This document shows positions 46,004-59,700 of a DNA stretch of 64,000 nt, one piece after another. Under the pieces are notes generated by a model that saw only the letters and a program-made list of their open reading frames with translations, was not told where the DNA came from and did not search any database. This DNA comes from Magnolia sinica (Eukaryota > Streptophyta > Magnoliopsida > Magnoliales > Magnoliaceae), in contig NC_080577.1 of assembly GCF_029962835.1 (NCBI RefSeq), positions 29,308,501 through 29,372,500 on the forward strand, in the 5' to 3' direction. Numbering within the stretch: the stretch's first letter is position 1; the number at the start of each line of letters is the position of its first letter. A program made the position numbers and the translations under genes.

Positions 46004-46409
46004 CTTTAAAAATGAAAATAAGAAAACACGCATAAAATATGTGACATTGGAAGGTGTCATTGTAATATATGATTTGTAAGTATGCATTTTCTAACATCTC
46101 CTAAAATTTATGTTCACTTTTTCCCATTCAGTAATGTATCATGTACTCTACTCACACAATTTACACAGAAGTCAAAAATTAGGCAGCATCTCTCCATAAT
46201 TCTCTAAATATATGTAAAAATTATTTACTGTTTGACTGTCATCACTATTATTTGTTATTCACAGAGGGGAGGCAGTTAATCAATTGAGAACAATATATTC
46301 GGAGAATAAATTAGGTTGATACACCGAATCTCGAACTCCATGTAAATTGTGTACGTAATATTAGGTACATGATATATTACCAAATTGTCTAACTTGGCCA
46401 TTTTAAGAA

Positions 46410-46480
<71 letters not shown>

Positions 46481-46844
46481 AATGTCAAATCAATAATTGA
46501 TTTGAATACAGTTTATTTTATATGAATTCTTAAACGGGTAGGTAGACTATTAAATTCATTTGTCAAGTAAGGTTGCTATAAATCAAACTGATTAGTGTTT
46601 AATTGAAATATACAATTACAAATCATATATTTAATATATGATTTGTAGTTAAATACTTGAATTAAGCATAAATCAAATTCAAGTAATCAACTACAAGTTT
46701 AGAATTTCTCAATTTAAACTATTTCAAGTAATCAAGATTCAAATTCAATTAATTCTAAAATTCAAGTAATTAATATTCAAATTCAAGTAATTGAGATTCA
46801 AGTTTAAGTAGTATGTGATTTGACCCAACCCAACCCAACCTGAC
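46004..46844. other. AT-rich spacer with palindromes
   Basis: No gene. A long (AT)n run is at 46413-46478. It is flanked by inverted copies TTTAAGAATTCATAT (about 46401) and ATATGAATTCTTAAAC (about 46528). A near-perfect palindrome ACAAATCATATAT-TTA-ATATATGATTTGT is at 46618-46647. Simple repeats of AATTCAAGTAAT follow up to 46800. Confidence 0.6.
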
Positions 46845-49800
46845 TGTGAGACCCGACCCGAGTTCGCAGGTGTGCATATGTGTGTGTGAGTATGCATTCC
46901 GTCCATCTTGATCCCGCGATCCTACCGGTCGAATCTCGGTGACCGGTAACCCTTGAATAGTGTTTGCGGTCATTCGTGAGCCCAGTCGTGAAGACCCAAC
47001 TCGGATCAAGTTGAGACCTATGACATTGTGACCGCATCGTCATCGCGGTTCCAATAATGCGTCTTGTGTGTCCATCCGATGTGTGGATCATAAGTTATGA
47101 GCATCTCATTTGTAGCCTTTGAGCATGATCATGTGGCCCACCTAGTGTGGAGGGCACATTTTTCAAGGTGGCCACCCTCTTTTGTGCAAATTCCAACACA
47201 CACTACCCATACACTACCTAAACCCCCAAATCTTACACCACCCACCACCCACACACTACCCATCCCTACTCTAGCCTAGCAACATAGTTTATATCATCAT
47301 AGGCTATGATGATTTTTCTCTTATCTAGGAGAGAGAGTGATGATTACTTTTCCTCTCTCTCTTTTCTAGCAATTTCCATACTCTCCCTCTCATTTTCTCT
47401 CTACTCTCTTCTCTCTTTCTTTCTCTCTTAGAAAAAAATCCAGCCCCATTTTCCCTCTTCTCCAGCCCCTTCTCCCTTAAATCCCCTCCCATCTAACCTT
47501 CAATAATCCATCTCACCCATTGAAACATGTCTCTTGGAGCATAAAGAGAAGATTGATGTAACTTTGGAGTGGGATCCATTAAGGTGGGTGATTATAATTT
47601 CTAATCTTATTTTCTATCCTTTGATCTTATTTTTCTTCCTAGATGGATCATGTGGGACCCACCAATCCACGGTGGGGATCCCATTTGATCCCATGGATGT
47701 GGCCCTTTGGCCTATCCTACATGCATGTCATGATCCACGATGGGGCCATTCTCCATGGACCCCATCATGATGTATTTAATGATCCACTCCATCTTAAAGT
47801 CATCTAGACCCTAAGGATCATGTTGGGATGGCATCCCAACCATCCATAACAATTATAGATCGTGCATGTAGTGATTTTATGTTGCATGTACAATCAATGT
47901 AGTTGTATGGGTATGATTCACTCTTGGGAGGGCCCACAGTGGCGGGGCCCTACCCCCATGGCCGGATTACTCTCTTTTCTTCTTCTCTTTTCTCTAATGT
48001 ATGGATGATAATGTGTGTGTGGCCCATTTAGTGGGCCTTGAATGTCCTAAAATAAATAAAAAAATAAAAATCCAGCAAGGTGGGATGCCCTTACCACCCA
48101 ACTCCATGATCATTGGACACCTTAATCAATGCATGCAAGTGTCCTAGTCCTAGTATGTGATCTGGACTTATGTGGGGCCCATTGAGAAAGGCCACACACC
48201 CTTTTTATGGTTGAGATTATTGAAATATAGGCTGATGTGTCCAACCATGTATTGCTGTCCAAAAACCTAGACTATTGCATGGATTGTCATGTTCAATCTT
48301 TGGCATGAATTTTTGGATCATGATTGTCTTTATTTTCTTTATAAGTATGGGGTGTAATGAGAAGGTGTGGACCCCACCATGAGGTGTGATGGGTCATACC
48401 TCAGATGGTCCATGATATGGTACCCAAAAAGGAGGCCCATAGGGGTGGGCGATCCACCTTGTTGGGCTGTCCAACCCACATGCATGGAGGGAAAACATAC
48501 ACTTCAGCTTGGTTTCTCTGAAGGATGGGCCACTTTTATGGACTCCACCTTACTTTATTTTATGAAGAAAATACCAAACCTCCATTTTCCCCCTCTTGGA
48601 TGAAGGTTGGGCCCACCGTATTGGGTAAACAATGCATGGACAGCAACATCTCTTCCTGGACAGATTGAAATTCCTAATTTAATTAAAATATTTATGAGTA
48701 TCCAAAAATCATAAAATTTTGTAGAGGGGTGTTTCACTCATGTTAGGACCCACCTACAAAATTTGGGGGCCAATGGACACCTGTACACACCATGGTGGTG
48801 GCTGGACCGGCCCATTACAATATGGTGTCCAGATCAGTCCGATTTTCTAGACAGTCTGTTTCATTTAAATAAATTAAAATATTTTTAAGTATTCAAAAAT
48901 TATGAAATTTTTTTGAGGATGTGACTCACCTATAGAAGTGTCACTCTACAAAATTTTAGGCCCAACGGACAATCGAGCTGACTGTGGTGCGGCCTGCAAA
49001 TTCAGGTCAGTTTGGGCCAAATACCCAGGCCCATATGGGACGCCCCATGTGGGCTACCTGCTGGACTTTGGTCTAACAGTGTGGCCCACCTACTCCCTTG
49101 TGTAGTATGATATAACCCTATGTGGTGGGGCCCTCTGACTTGATAGCTAGACCACTTGGGCTGATGTCCTAATCAAATGAAACAACTACTGGACTCCAAT
49201 AAGCCCATAAACCTATTGGGTTAAAAATCCAGCAACTTGTTATAATTATGATTGGCCTTTAGGCTGAAATTTTGAGGAGTGGGGCCCACTACATTGTGAA
49301 GATCTTAGAGAGAATAATTTATACCTTTGGTTCCTTAAATGTTGGGCTTGATAAATGCACTTTTGAGGCCCACCACAGTTAAATTTAATCGGGTCCATGG
49401 ATGTAGCTGGTTGTTGAATTCTTTAGGCCCAATTGGGCTAGAACTTTCCAGATAGGCCCATTGAACTCTTGGGCCATTTTTACCATACTATTGTGTTGGG
49501 TTAGTGGGCTGGATTACACAAGTAGATGGGCCCTTGGTTGCCCACCAAATCAACTTTAATACTTGGGCCGGGTTGTAGGCCCAACTTACTTGACTAAGAG
49601 CATGACATTGCCCATGTGGTTTGAGCAATGGGCTGCCCACTAGGCCACCACAATATATGAGATTAGTGGCCTTTATGTTGGGTTCTAACCTTTCCCCTAT
49701 GGGCCCATAGCAATATATATGGGTTGGGCTATGTGTGTTTTCCCTTGGACCCATGTTGTAGATAGGCCTTGGGCCGCCTTTCTGAAGCCCAACATGAGTA

Positions 49801-51441
49801 TTTGTGATATGATTATGGCTGCCCGTTTCTTATTTCTGATGTTGCGTGGGCCTTGGGCCTTGATCCATGATCAATTAGAGATGGGCAAACTCTTGGGGAC
49901 CAATTGTGGTTGGATGTCCACATTGGTGGCCCTAAGGTAGGCCCATGGGCTTCTATAGGTGGTTAAAGGCCCACCATAGACCTTTGCTAGGCCCGTTTCA
50001 TCTATGTAGGCCTATACCATTAGTCTCATGGTCCTTAGTCTAGGTCCTTAGTCTTGTGGGGCTACCCCAGGTGTATGGGCCCCCACTAGAGGTTGTATTC
50101 CTTATGAGGAATTGGTTAAGTACCTAGACCCCTCATAGTTAGGTAGAGAGTTTATCTTCACCTCATCGGCACCCCTATTCATCTTCATGGGCCACTCTCA
50201 TACGCATCATATGCATGCTTGGTTGAGGTATGATTGACCGTGGCTGTGTCATTGTATAGGACATGTTGTTATCTCCCCAAGAGATTGATGCCTGGAATTG
50301 ATGCATGGGTGATTGTGTGATTCATGCATCTGGCATTGCATAGCTCGTGGATATTCGCCCTTACTTCATCAGGGCCTTGCCTCCACAGGGGTATTCGTGG
50401 ATGGCCGTATGTGTGGACACCAAAAATATTAGTTGAGCATACCGGGTGCATAGGATGCCCATGGGTGAAATTCCCAAAACTTCCATAGTACCAAGGATCT
50501 GCTCCAACGCCGTGACCGGGTGGAATACATGAGCGCACGAGGGCCTTATACCGTTAGGCCGCGACTCCCACTGTCGTGTAGTCGGTTGGATAGGGGTGTG
50601 GCCTTACCTGCCTGGTGTGAGGAGGCATTGCTAGGCTGAGTCTGACCAGCTCGTAAATGGGTCCGCTACCTCCAGGCTTTGTTGGTGATTGGTTGTCCAC
50701 AGGTGGGTAGTGAGGTCACTTACGCTCGTTTGACTGTGCGGGGTCTGCAGAGCGACAGTCATTCAGCAGTGTAATAGACCCCGGTGATTTCCTTATGATT
50801 GAAAATGTACTTGACATATGGTTTGGATATGAGCACTGACATTACTTGCATCACATTAGCATTGGCTGTACAAGCCCCCCTTCATACATTGCCTTGGTAT
50901 GACACCCATTACTTATTGCATCGCATTCATGTGAAGCCTTGGTAAGACTAGTGATATATTCATTGATCATGCTTCTCTCCTTATACCTCCCACTATTCTT
51001 CTGTGCACCATTGTCACACTTACACCACCCTCTAAGCTTCTATAAGCTTATGCACGATTGATGTGTGCAGGAGACTCTAGGTAGGCACCGTAGCAGCAGA
51101 GCGTGGAGTAGAGTTGAGCAATGAGGACTCCAGTGTTGTTGATTTCTCTCTCTTTTCCTTTTATTCTCATGTATGTCCTTTTGGACCTTTTGGATGATTG
51201 TAAAAGTTCAAATTTTTAGTGGATTTTGCGATGTGTGCCTTTGTTATTCTCAGATATACTTACTGTGATCTTGGGTATGCTCGTATTGAAAATGATTATA
51301 CTGTTATGAAAATCCTCCTTGTAGGATCGCAAGATCGGAACCTACCTCAGGAGCCGAGAATGGGGTACTACGGAGGCTGTTGCGGCCAGAACCGGCCATC
51401 GGGTTCCTTGTGAGTCCGATTACCGAGTCTGGGGCGTGACA
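46845..51441 (+). repeat. Complete solo gypsy LTR, 4.6 kb (TSD CTGAC)
   Basis: Starts TGTGAGACCCG, ends GGGGCGTGACA, flanked by CTGAC at 46840-46844 and 51442-51446. No internal element sequence is present. It belongs to the same family as 22665-26871 and, inverted, as the LTRs at 51964-56270 and 61231-64000. It has dozens of TGGGCC/GGCCCA motifs in 47900-50100. Short open frames in it are not shared by the copies and I reject them as genes. Confidence 0.92.
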
Positions 51442-51860
51442 CTGACCCTGACCCAACTTGATACAACCTAACCCTGATTTTGACCCAACTCGAGCCCGAC
51501 CTTGACCAACCTGACCTAAGCCAACCTTGATCCTGACCCAACCCATCCCCGACCCTGACCTAACCCTAACTTTGACCCAATCCAACCTTGACCCAACATG
51601 ACACAATCCAACCCTGACCTTAACCCAACCTGACCCCAACCCTGACCTTAACCTAACCCAACCTTGACCCAACCCAACACAACCCAATCCTGAACCAGAC
51701 CTAACCCGAACTTGACCCAACCTGACACAACCCAACCCTGACCTTGACCCAACCCAACCCTGACCTAACTCGACGCAACCCAACCCTTGCCCAATTTGAT
51801 CCTAACCTAACCTAATGTAACCCAACCCTGACCTAACCCAACGTAACTCAAGCACAACCA
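51442..51860. repeat. TGACCCAACC minisatellite
   Basis: Irregular units of CCTGACCCAACC and CCTTGACCCAACC. The same repeat lies on the other side of the solo LTR (46820-46844), so the LTR inserted inside the array. The 51304-51783 minus-strand open frame is a by-product of this repeat. Confidence 0.9.
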
Positions 51861-51879
51861 TAGATAGACATACCTTGAA

Positions 51880-51909
51880 GAGAGGACTAAAAGAGAAAAA
51901 ATAAGAGAA

Positions 51910-51941
<32 letters not shown>

Positions 51942-51964
51942 TGTGTGTGTGTGTGTGTGTGTGT
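51880..51964. repeat. (GA)n and (GT)n microsatellites at the LTR edge
   Basis: AGAGAGAG runs at 51910-51940 are followed by GTGTGTGT to 51964, directly before the LTR end of the next element. Confidence 0.9.
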
Positions 51965-54900
51965 ATCACGCCCCAAACTCAAAAACGAGACTCACAAAAT
52001 TCCCAATCACCGAATTTGGCGCTAACAGCCTCCATAGTACCCCATTCTCAGCTTCTGGCGCCCATACACCAGGTTCCAATCCTGGTATCCTACAAGGAGG
52101 ATTTTCAGCACAAGATTGTTTCACAATAAGTATAACCCAAAAACAATAACCACAAGAACACCATCACAAAATCCACTGTGATCAAAAACTTTGAGTACAA
52201 GGTGCATAAAGGGTAATACGATGATAATAATAACCAAAAACTCTTGAAGTTCTTCAGCACACTCCTTCTACTGCTCAGCTACGACTGTGTCCTCGCGTCT
52301 CCTGCATGCATCTATCGTGCATAAGCTTATAGAAAGCTTAGAGGGTGATGAAAGTGTGTGTGTGTGTGTGTGTAATATAAGTGTACTCAGAATGCAATAT
52401 TAGAGTAATGTGGAATATGCTGGTGAATCCATGAATGCTAACAGCCGTACCAAGGCTATGCATTGTGAGGCATGAATGCTATCGGCCATGCTAAGGCCAT
52501 GCAATGTGAGATGCAACTCAAGCATACCAATCCCCATTGGAAACCACATAATCAGAAAACTCATCTCCGGGATATCACCGGGTTCTATTACACTCTACGC
52601 CAGCTTGTCGCCCCTATCCGAACGTACAACTGGGTAAGTGAAAGAGACCTCACTATCTGCCTGCCGCCTGGTAGCGGACCCATTCCTCAAGCTGGTCAAA
52701 GTCAACTTACATATTGCCCCCTCCCTCAGGCAGATAAGGTCACATCCCCTTCCAACTGACCAAGACACAGTGGGAGATACGACCTCTTAGTATTTGGCCC
52801 TCATACTCTCATACATCCACTCGATCTAGGCATTGGAGCATCCTCCATGGTACCATAAGGTTTTAGGGACTTTTACCCTGGGACATCCTACGCACCCCCA
52901 TGCTTAAATAGAATTTTCGGTATCCAATCCTACCATCTGCGCTATAATTGTGAAGGCTACAGCCCTGATGCCACTAGGGCGAACAGTAATCACAATCACA
53001 CAATGCAAGATGCACGAGTCACACAGTCCAATCATACATTAATCATGCACATGTCGTGCAGTCATGTGGAACAACTCCGCCTATCAAGGAGTCCCATGAA
53101 CAACCTGCCCAATGTCATATGCAATGGTCAACTACATCTCATATCAAGCATGCAGATGATGCGCATGGGCATGTATCATAATGTTGTGCTGTCACATACT
53201 TATAATCGGCATAGATAATTGGCGTCAATAATCGATATTGATAATCGGCGTCAATAATCGGTATCGATAATCGGCCTATAAGCAAGGTGGGATCCATAGA
53301 TGATCCGCCGATCTAAACCATAATATAAAGATCGGCCCTCGACCATGGATATACCAATCTGATAACATGGATCCATCTGTCTACGGTGATGATGCACTAT
53401 GCAATATCGATGGGGCCCAATGATTTGGGTTAACCCACTATGAGAATGATGAGAATGGGCCTAACAAGGCCTGAGGGAAGGTCACAATGTGGACATTTAA
53501 CCATCATAGCCCATCAATGTGAACAGTTAACTAACATTGCTCCCGAGGAGTGGCCCACATAGGGCCAATCATATAGAGGGCTCATGGCCTCATACAAGGG
53601 CCTCACATACAACATAATGGGCCTCACACAAGAGCCCAATATACGTCACAGTGGGCCTCACACAAAGGCCCAATATTCGTCACAATGGGCCTCACACAGA
53701 GGCCTCAAACACATCCCATTGGGCCTCACTCATGGGCCTCATGTACATCATAATGGGCCTCACCAAAGGGCCACAAATACATCATATTGGGCCACACATA
53801 AGGGCTCATGGGCTAGGCACAAGGGATGGGTAGTGAGTGCATCACGCACATCATAGCGGGCCTAATGGAGCAGCCCATATAGTCCAGAAAATTAATGGAT
53901 AGATTGTATACCTCAAGGTGGGCTTATTGTACCACCAAAACGGGCCCAATGCAGCAGCGCATAATTCAAGAAAAATGGATGGGCAGCCTGGATATACAGC
54001 GTGTTCATCAAGGCGGGCCGCTGCCCTGGACGGCGTGGAGAAACGCATACATCACGGTTGGCCCTCATAGCACATGGACGGTGTGATACACACACATCAT
54101 CAAGGTGGGCCGTGGTGGATAGCATGGAGATTACATACATCATGGTTGGGTTTCTCGCAGCACACCGTCCAGATGGACGGTGTGGATACAAAATACATAT
54201 GCCAAGGTGGGTCCCACCCCCACACGTGCCACACATGTGGGGTGGGCCCATGCTAAAATGGTTGGATGGTGTGTATAAAACTGTACATCAAGGTGCACCC
54301 CACACCATTGGACGGACTGCATGGGTGCAAGACACATATATCAAAGGTGGGCCCCTCTCTGCACCGTCTAGAAGTGGACGGTGTGGATTATAGAACATAT
54401 ACATCAAGGTGGGTCCCACCCCACACGTGCCACACATGTGGGTGGGTCCCACCGTTCTGCCAAAAGTAGATGGGCAGTGGGGATATAACTCATATCTCAT
54501 GGGGGACCCACCGTCCTAGGATCTGGATGGTATGGATCCACACATATGCATCAAGGTAGGCTCCACTGTCGCAGGACGGTGGATGGCATGGATGAAGCGC
54601 ATACATCAGGTGGATCCACACGTGTGTCCCACCTGCTAGGGTAAAGCAGATATTTGTGTTTTCATTTCATCCAGGCTTGTTGGACGTTTCAACGGACGAA
54701 CAGCCAAGATGAAATGTCTACATTTGGTGGGTCCCACGTGGTGGGCGACCCCTCTATATTATTATTATTATTATTACATATTTATTTATCATTATTATTT
54801 ATTTTATTTTTTTATTTTTTTATTTTTTTTTGCAGGTACTTGTATTTTCCCTTCATTAGGGTCTGATCCAAAACAGTCAAGGCAGCAATGTTGCTGGACA

Positions 54901-56270
54901 ATCAGCAGTGTGGGCCCTGCTTGATGAACGACTTAGATAATATATATATATATATATATATATATCATAGTAGGGCCCACACAGGTGGTCCTTACAGCTA
55001 AGGATCAAGCTAATCTTTGTATTTTTCTCTTCAACCAAGTCTACATGGTCTATACAGCCATGCAGGCTCAATCTGGGCAGCAAGATGGACCCTATTTGCT
55101 GGATGGTGGGTGTCCCACTGGTTAGACAGTTAGGGTAAAATACATAGATCATCAGGTGGGCCATACCTCACCATGAAAGAAAGGGGAAAGAGAGAGAGAG
55201 AAAGAGAGAGAGAAAACGGCGACTATGAGAGGGAGGAGCTCCGCCACTATGAGCTCCTCTCCTATGCATCAATGGGGCCCAAAATAGGTGGGCCATACAT
55301 CAGAAAATCTAGTGGGGAAATCCTATTTCCATCACATAAATCAGGGCCTAAGTGGCCTTCATGCACTAGGAATTCAAATCAAACATCATGGTCGGGTCCA
55401 TGGAGAATGGCCCCACCATGGACTCATGCATGCAAGCTAAGGTGGGTCATCGGCCACACCTAGAGGTCAAGGTAGGATCCTCACCATCAATTGGTGGGGC
55501 TTAATTGCCTCATGCTAGAAAAATTAGAAAATCCATGCAAGAAAACACAAATCCCATACTAGAAGAACACCCACCAAAAAATCTTGATCTCCTTCTTGTC
55601 CTTCTACCACCAATGGGTCTTCTTATCTTTAAGGGAGGGATTTTAATGGTTGAGATGAGGTTTGGAGGGTTGGATATAGGGGATTATGGAGCTTAAGTTT
55701 GGTGGATTTTTTATTTTTTTTACTTCGGATGGGTCTTTCTCTTACTGGCAATGGAGGAATGAGGAAGAAAGAGAGGGAAAGAGGGAGTTGTAGTGGTGTA
55801 ATGATGGGTTTGTAAGGCTATGATTAGTTTGGGGAAGAAAAACAATCATGGCTTGTAAGAGATAGGCTAGGGAGATGATTACTTTTGTAAGGTAATAATG
55901 AGATTTGTAAGAGGTGTAAGAGCTTGGGAAGAGAAAAGCATGATTACGTGTAAGAGGATGACATCAACATCATGACTGCTCTAGGGAAATGTACTAACTG
56001 GAATAGCCCCCCAACATGCGGTCTACGGCCATGATCATGCGCAGTCCACATCTTATGATCTAAGCATCGGATCAGTGCATGAGACATGGCATCGAAACCG
56101 CAGTGACGGCATAGTGGCAAAGGCATAGGTCTCGGGTCGAGACGGCTCAGGATTACAGGATATGACTCAAGGTCGTGCGCAAATGCAATGTACAGGTCGC
56201 GGGTCACCGGAATTTGACTAGGAGGACCGCAGAACCTTAAGAAATGGAACGGACATTAGGACATGGGCCT
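51964..56270 (-). repeat. 3' LTR of the Tekay-type element
   Basis: Left edge TATCACGCCCCAAACTC (family TGTCACGCCCC). The right edge is near 56270, where the purine tract of the element ends (minus strand TTATTAGGTGAAGAG, about 56292-56278); the exact start base is uncertain. It matches the solo LTR at 46845-51441 inverted. It contains ATCGATATTGATAATCGGCG-type short repeats at 53215-53275, a 36-base-type GGGCCTCACAC repeat at 53580-53800, TAA and AT runs at 54757-54965, and an A/G-rich block at 55170-55215. Confidence 0.88.
53560..53860. repeat. GGGCCTCACACAAAGG tandem repeat inside LTR
   Basis: Seven or so units of about 33-37 bases, each with GGGCCTCA, then a variable part and CACATCAT-like end. 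The same array is in the right LTR at 62860-63130, so it predates insertion. Confidence 0.85.
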
Positions 56271-56453
56271 GATAGCTCTCTTCACCTAATAAAAATTTCA
56301 TCTTCAAAATTTACTATCAAGCATAATAAAGAAAGGGAAGAGAAAGCATGACATCATGAGCATATATATGTAACAATCAATGCACTATAAGGCATAATAC
56401 AATCAATCTACAAACAAATGGGGATAACACTCTCTAATCTCAGCCTCGCGCTC

Positions 56454-57850
56454 TCAAGACGCCTCCTCAATAGAATGACGACCCCATTGAACCTTCACCA
56501 AAGGAACGACCTTGGTCCGAAGGACCTGCTCCTTCCGATCAAGGATGTGAATCGGCTGCTCAATGTAGGAAGCATCCTCATAGACTTCAAGAGGCTGCCA
56601 ATCAATTACGGGAATGGTGTCTGACCCACATTTCTGCAACATCGAAACATGAAAAACGTTGTGGATGCCAGACAACTCAGAAGGTAAGGAAAGCCTATAG
56701 GTCACGGCGCCAATGCGCCCAGTGATCTCAAAAGGTCTAATAAACATCAGGGCAAGCTTGTCATTCACTCCAAATCGAACTATGCCCTTCATGGGCAAGA
56801 CCTTGAGATACACTCTGTCCCCAACAACGAACTCTAAGGGACGACGCCGACTATCAGCAAAACTCTTCTGCCGATTCTGAGTTGTACATATCATCTGCCT
56901 GATGATGTCAATAACCTCCGACATCTGCTACACAAGCTCGGGGCCTAGGAGACGTTGCTCTCCAACCTTGGCCCAATAACTGGGGGATCTACATGGCCTG
57001 TCATACAAAACCTCGAAGGGAGCCATACTAATAGTCGCCTGGTAGCTGTTATTATATGCGAACTCAGTCAGGCGCAAATGCTCATCCCAGCTACCCAAAA
57101 AGTCGATCGCGAAAGCTTTGAGCATATCCTCAAGGATCTGGTTGACCTTCTCAGTCTGCCCATCGGTTTGCGGATGATATGCGATGCTGAACTACAAGGC
57201 AGACCCCATCGCTTCTAAAAGCTCCTCCAAAACTGAGACGTGAACCTCGGGTCTCGATCGAAAATGATCGAAACTGAAAGACTGTGCAATCTCACGATCT
57301 CATCAATAAACAATCTAGCAAGCCGGTCCAAAGGCCAAGTCACACGAATCGTAAGAAAATGTGCCGACTTCGTCAGACGATCCACGACAACCCAAATGGT
57401 GTCATAACCATGCTGAGTCTTCGGCAAGCCCATGCTAAAATCGGTGGATACGTACTCCCACTTTCACATTGGGATGCTCAACGGCTGCAATGGATCGGGG
57501 GTCTCTAATGATCAGCCTTGACATGCTAGCATGTGTCACACTCGGCCAGAAAACTAGTGATATGGCACTTCATCCCTGCCTAAAAATATGGACGCCTCAT
57601 ATCTCGATGCATCTTCGTCGAGCCAAGGTAGATAGAAAACCGCGATCGATGTACCTCAGTCTTAAAGCCTCTACGTAACTCTGGAACATCCGGGACACAT
57701 AATCTGCCTCTTAAATAAAGTCCACCATCAGAACCAATCTGTCAATCTGTCTAACTCTTAGATGCTGCCTCTTCCCAATAACTCTATAATGACTCATCTA
57801 CTTACTGAGCCTCGATCACCCTTACAACAAGAGAGGGTTGAATCAATAGG
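56454..57850 (-). pseudogene. pol: Ty3/gypsy integrase (Tekay-type element)
   Basis: A zinc region near 57640-57520 (STKMHRD, then ECDTC) carries stops. Core motifs: MGLPKTQHGYDTIWVVVDRL, TKSAHFLTIR, IIFDRDPRFTSQFW at 57433-57215, then FAYNNSYQATISMAPFEVLY at 57125-56928. The C-terminal part is open for 156 codons from 56924 (KSFADSRRRPLEF, FIRPFEITGRIGAVTYRL, IHNVFHVSMLQKCG, RTKVVPLVKVQWGRHSIEEA), the chromodomain-bearing end of chromoviruses. Three stops split it. Confidence 0.9.
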
Positions 57851-57858
57851 CTTGATAA

Positions 57859-59110
57859 CTACATAATAGAAGACTGCAAGCCAAACTTGAAGTCGAATGC
57901 TAACACATCCTCAAGCATCTTCCACTCCTTAAATATTATGTGAGCCACCAGGCATAGTGGCTGACGGCTAAGGGCATCTGCCACCACGTTCACCTTGCCC
58001 GAGTGGTACTGAAGATCAAAATCATAATCCTTTAGGAGCTCCATCCAACGTCTCTGTCTCATGTTTATCTTAGACTGAGAGAATAGATATTTCAAGCTCT
58101 TATGGTCGGAGAAGAGCTCGAACCTAACCCCATAAAGATAGTGCTTGCACACCTTCAGTGTGGAGACAAGAGCTGCCAGTTCCAAATCATGCGTGGGGTA
58201 GTTCAGCTCAGGGACCTTGAGCTGGAGAGACGCATAAGCTACCGGCATCCAATGCTGCATCAGAACAGCACCCAAACCAACTCGCAAAGCATCGGTAAAT
58301 ACAACAAAGCCATCACTCTCAGAGGGAAGAGTGAGGACAGGAGCGGACATGAGGCAGTCGTTCATCTCCACGAATGCTCGATCACAGGCGTTACTCCACA
58401 TAAACTCTATGCTCTTTTGAGTCAACCTAGTCAGCAGTGTAGTAATACGAGAGAATCCCTTGATAAATTGTCGATAATATCCCGCTAAACCAAGAAAACT
58501 GTGGATCTCGGATGCATTCGTGGGCTGGCCCCACTGATGCACTGCATCAATCTTCGAGGGATCCACTACGACGCCCTCCCTCGTCACTACATGACCGAAG
58601 AACTTCATCTCCTCCTACCAGAACTCACACTTCTCCAGCTTCGTATACAGCTGGTGGGCACGGAGGGTTTGTAAGGTGATCTCCAAATGTTGCTCATGAT
58701 CCTCGTGGGTCCTCGAATAAATCAGAATGTCGTCGATGAAGACTATAACAAATTGATCGAGATAAGGCCGAAAAACCTCGTTCATCAACTGCATAAAGAC
58801 TGCGGGCACATTAGTCAGTCCGAAGGACATGACCTAAAACTCAAAGTGACCGTAGTGCATCCTGAAAGCTGTCTTTGGAATGTCCTCCTCTCAGACCCGA
58901 ATCTGATGATAACTAAAATGCAGGTCAGTCTTTGAGAAAAACTGTGCACCTTACAGCTGATCAAATAAATCATCTATCCTCGGGAGTGAATACTTGTTCT
59001 TGATCGTGACCCAATTGAGCTCGCGATAATTTACACAGAGCCTCAATGAGTCATCCTTCTTCCTGACGAATAGTACCGGCGCTCCCCACGGTGAACTGCT
59101 CGGACGAATG
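57859..59110 (-). pseudogene. pol: Ty3/gypsy reverse transcriptase and RNase H (Tekay-type element)
   Basis: [22 protein letters not shown] at about 59040, a stop in the DLFDQL-GAQFFSK stretch, [20 protein letters not shown] and the catalytic [14 protein letters not shown] at 58830-58700, both aspartates kept. RNase H from 58608, 249 open codons: [86 protein letters not shown] separates the two. This RNase H has D, E and D in place and is the best-preserved enzyme in the window. Confidence 0.93.
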
Positions 59111-59460
59111 AATCTCAACTCTCGCAACTCGTCTAACTGCTATTGCAACTCTCACAACTCCATCGATGTCATAAGATATGGGGCCTTCGAGATGAGAGTG
59201 GTACCAAGCACAAGGTCAATCTAAAACTCAATATACCGACACGAAGGTAATTCCGGAATCTCCTGAAACACATCAGGGAAATCACAAACCATAGGCAACT
59301 GCTCAATGCCCACTGTGACGAGCTCCCCTATTGCACATGACATCAAACAAGATAACGACTCTCCTCTGGGCTCGGTCACGAACTAGAACTGCGACAAGCC
59401 AGGCATACAAAACGTGACTATCCTCTCGGGGTAGTCTAAGATGGCGTGATACTCGGTAAA

Positions 59461-59700
59461 CTAATCCATGTCCAGGATAACATCGAATTTTGACATCGGC
59501 AATATAAACAAATCAGCGGGCAAGAAGGTCTCCTCAATCAAGATGAGGTAAGACAAACAACAACGGCCTGGTACTATAGTCTTCTGCAAGGGTGTCGATA
59601 TGGTTAATCCCTCACAGGCAGACTCTGTCGGTAATCCAGTCAAATGGTAGAAATCCTCGGACATGAAAGAATGAGATGCACCAGAATCAAACAAAACTTA
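59461..59700 (-). pseudogene. Gypsy aspartic protease (Tekay-type element)
   Basis: Reads FDSGASHSFMSEDFYHLTGL with the D-S-G active site kept, then VPGRCCLSYL, FLPADLFILPMSKFDVILDM with a stop at the next codon. The usual next residues would be MDWL. A stop also precedes the FDSG motif. Confidence 0.87.

Noticed and set aside
51304..51783. 159-codon minus-strand open frame rich in G, V and S
   Set aside because: It is the translation of the TGACCCAACC minisatellite and of the LTR end. Repeat periodicity explains the open frame.
53560..54500. Several 60-130-codon open frames in the GGGCC-rich LTR
   Set aside because: They overlap on both strands, follow the tandem repeat, and change frame between the two LTR copies (compare 62860-63800).
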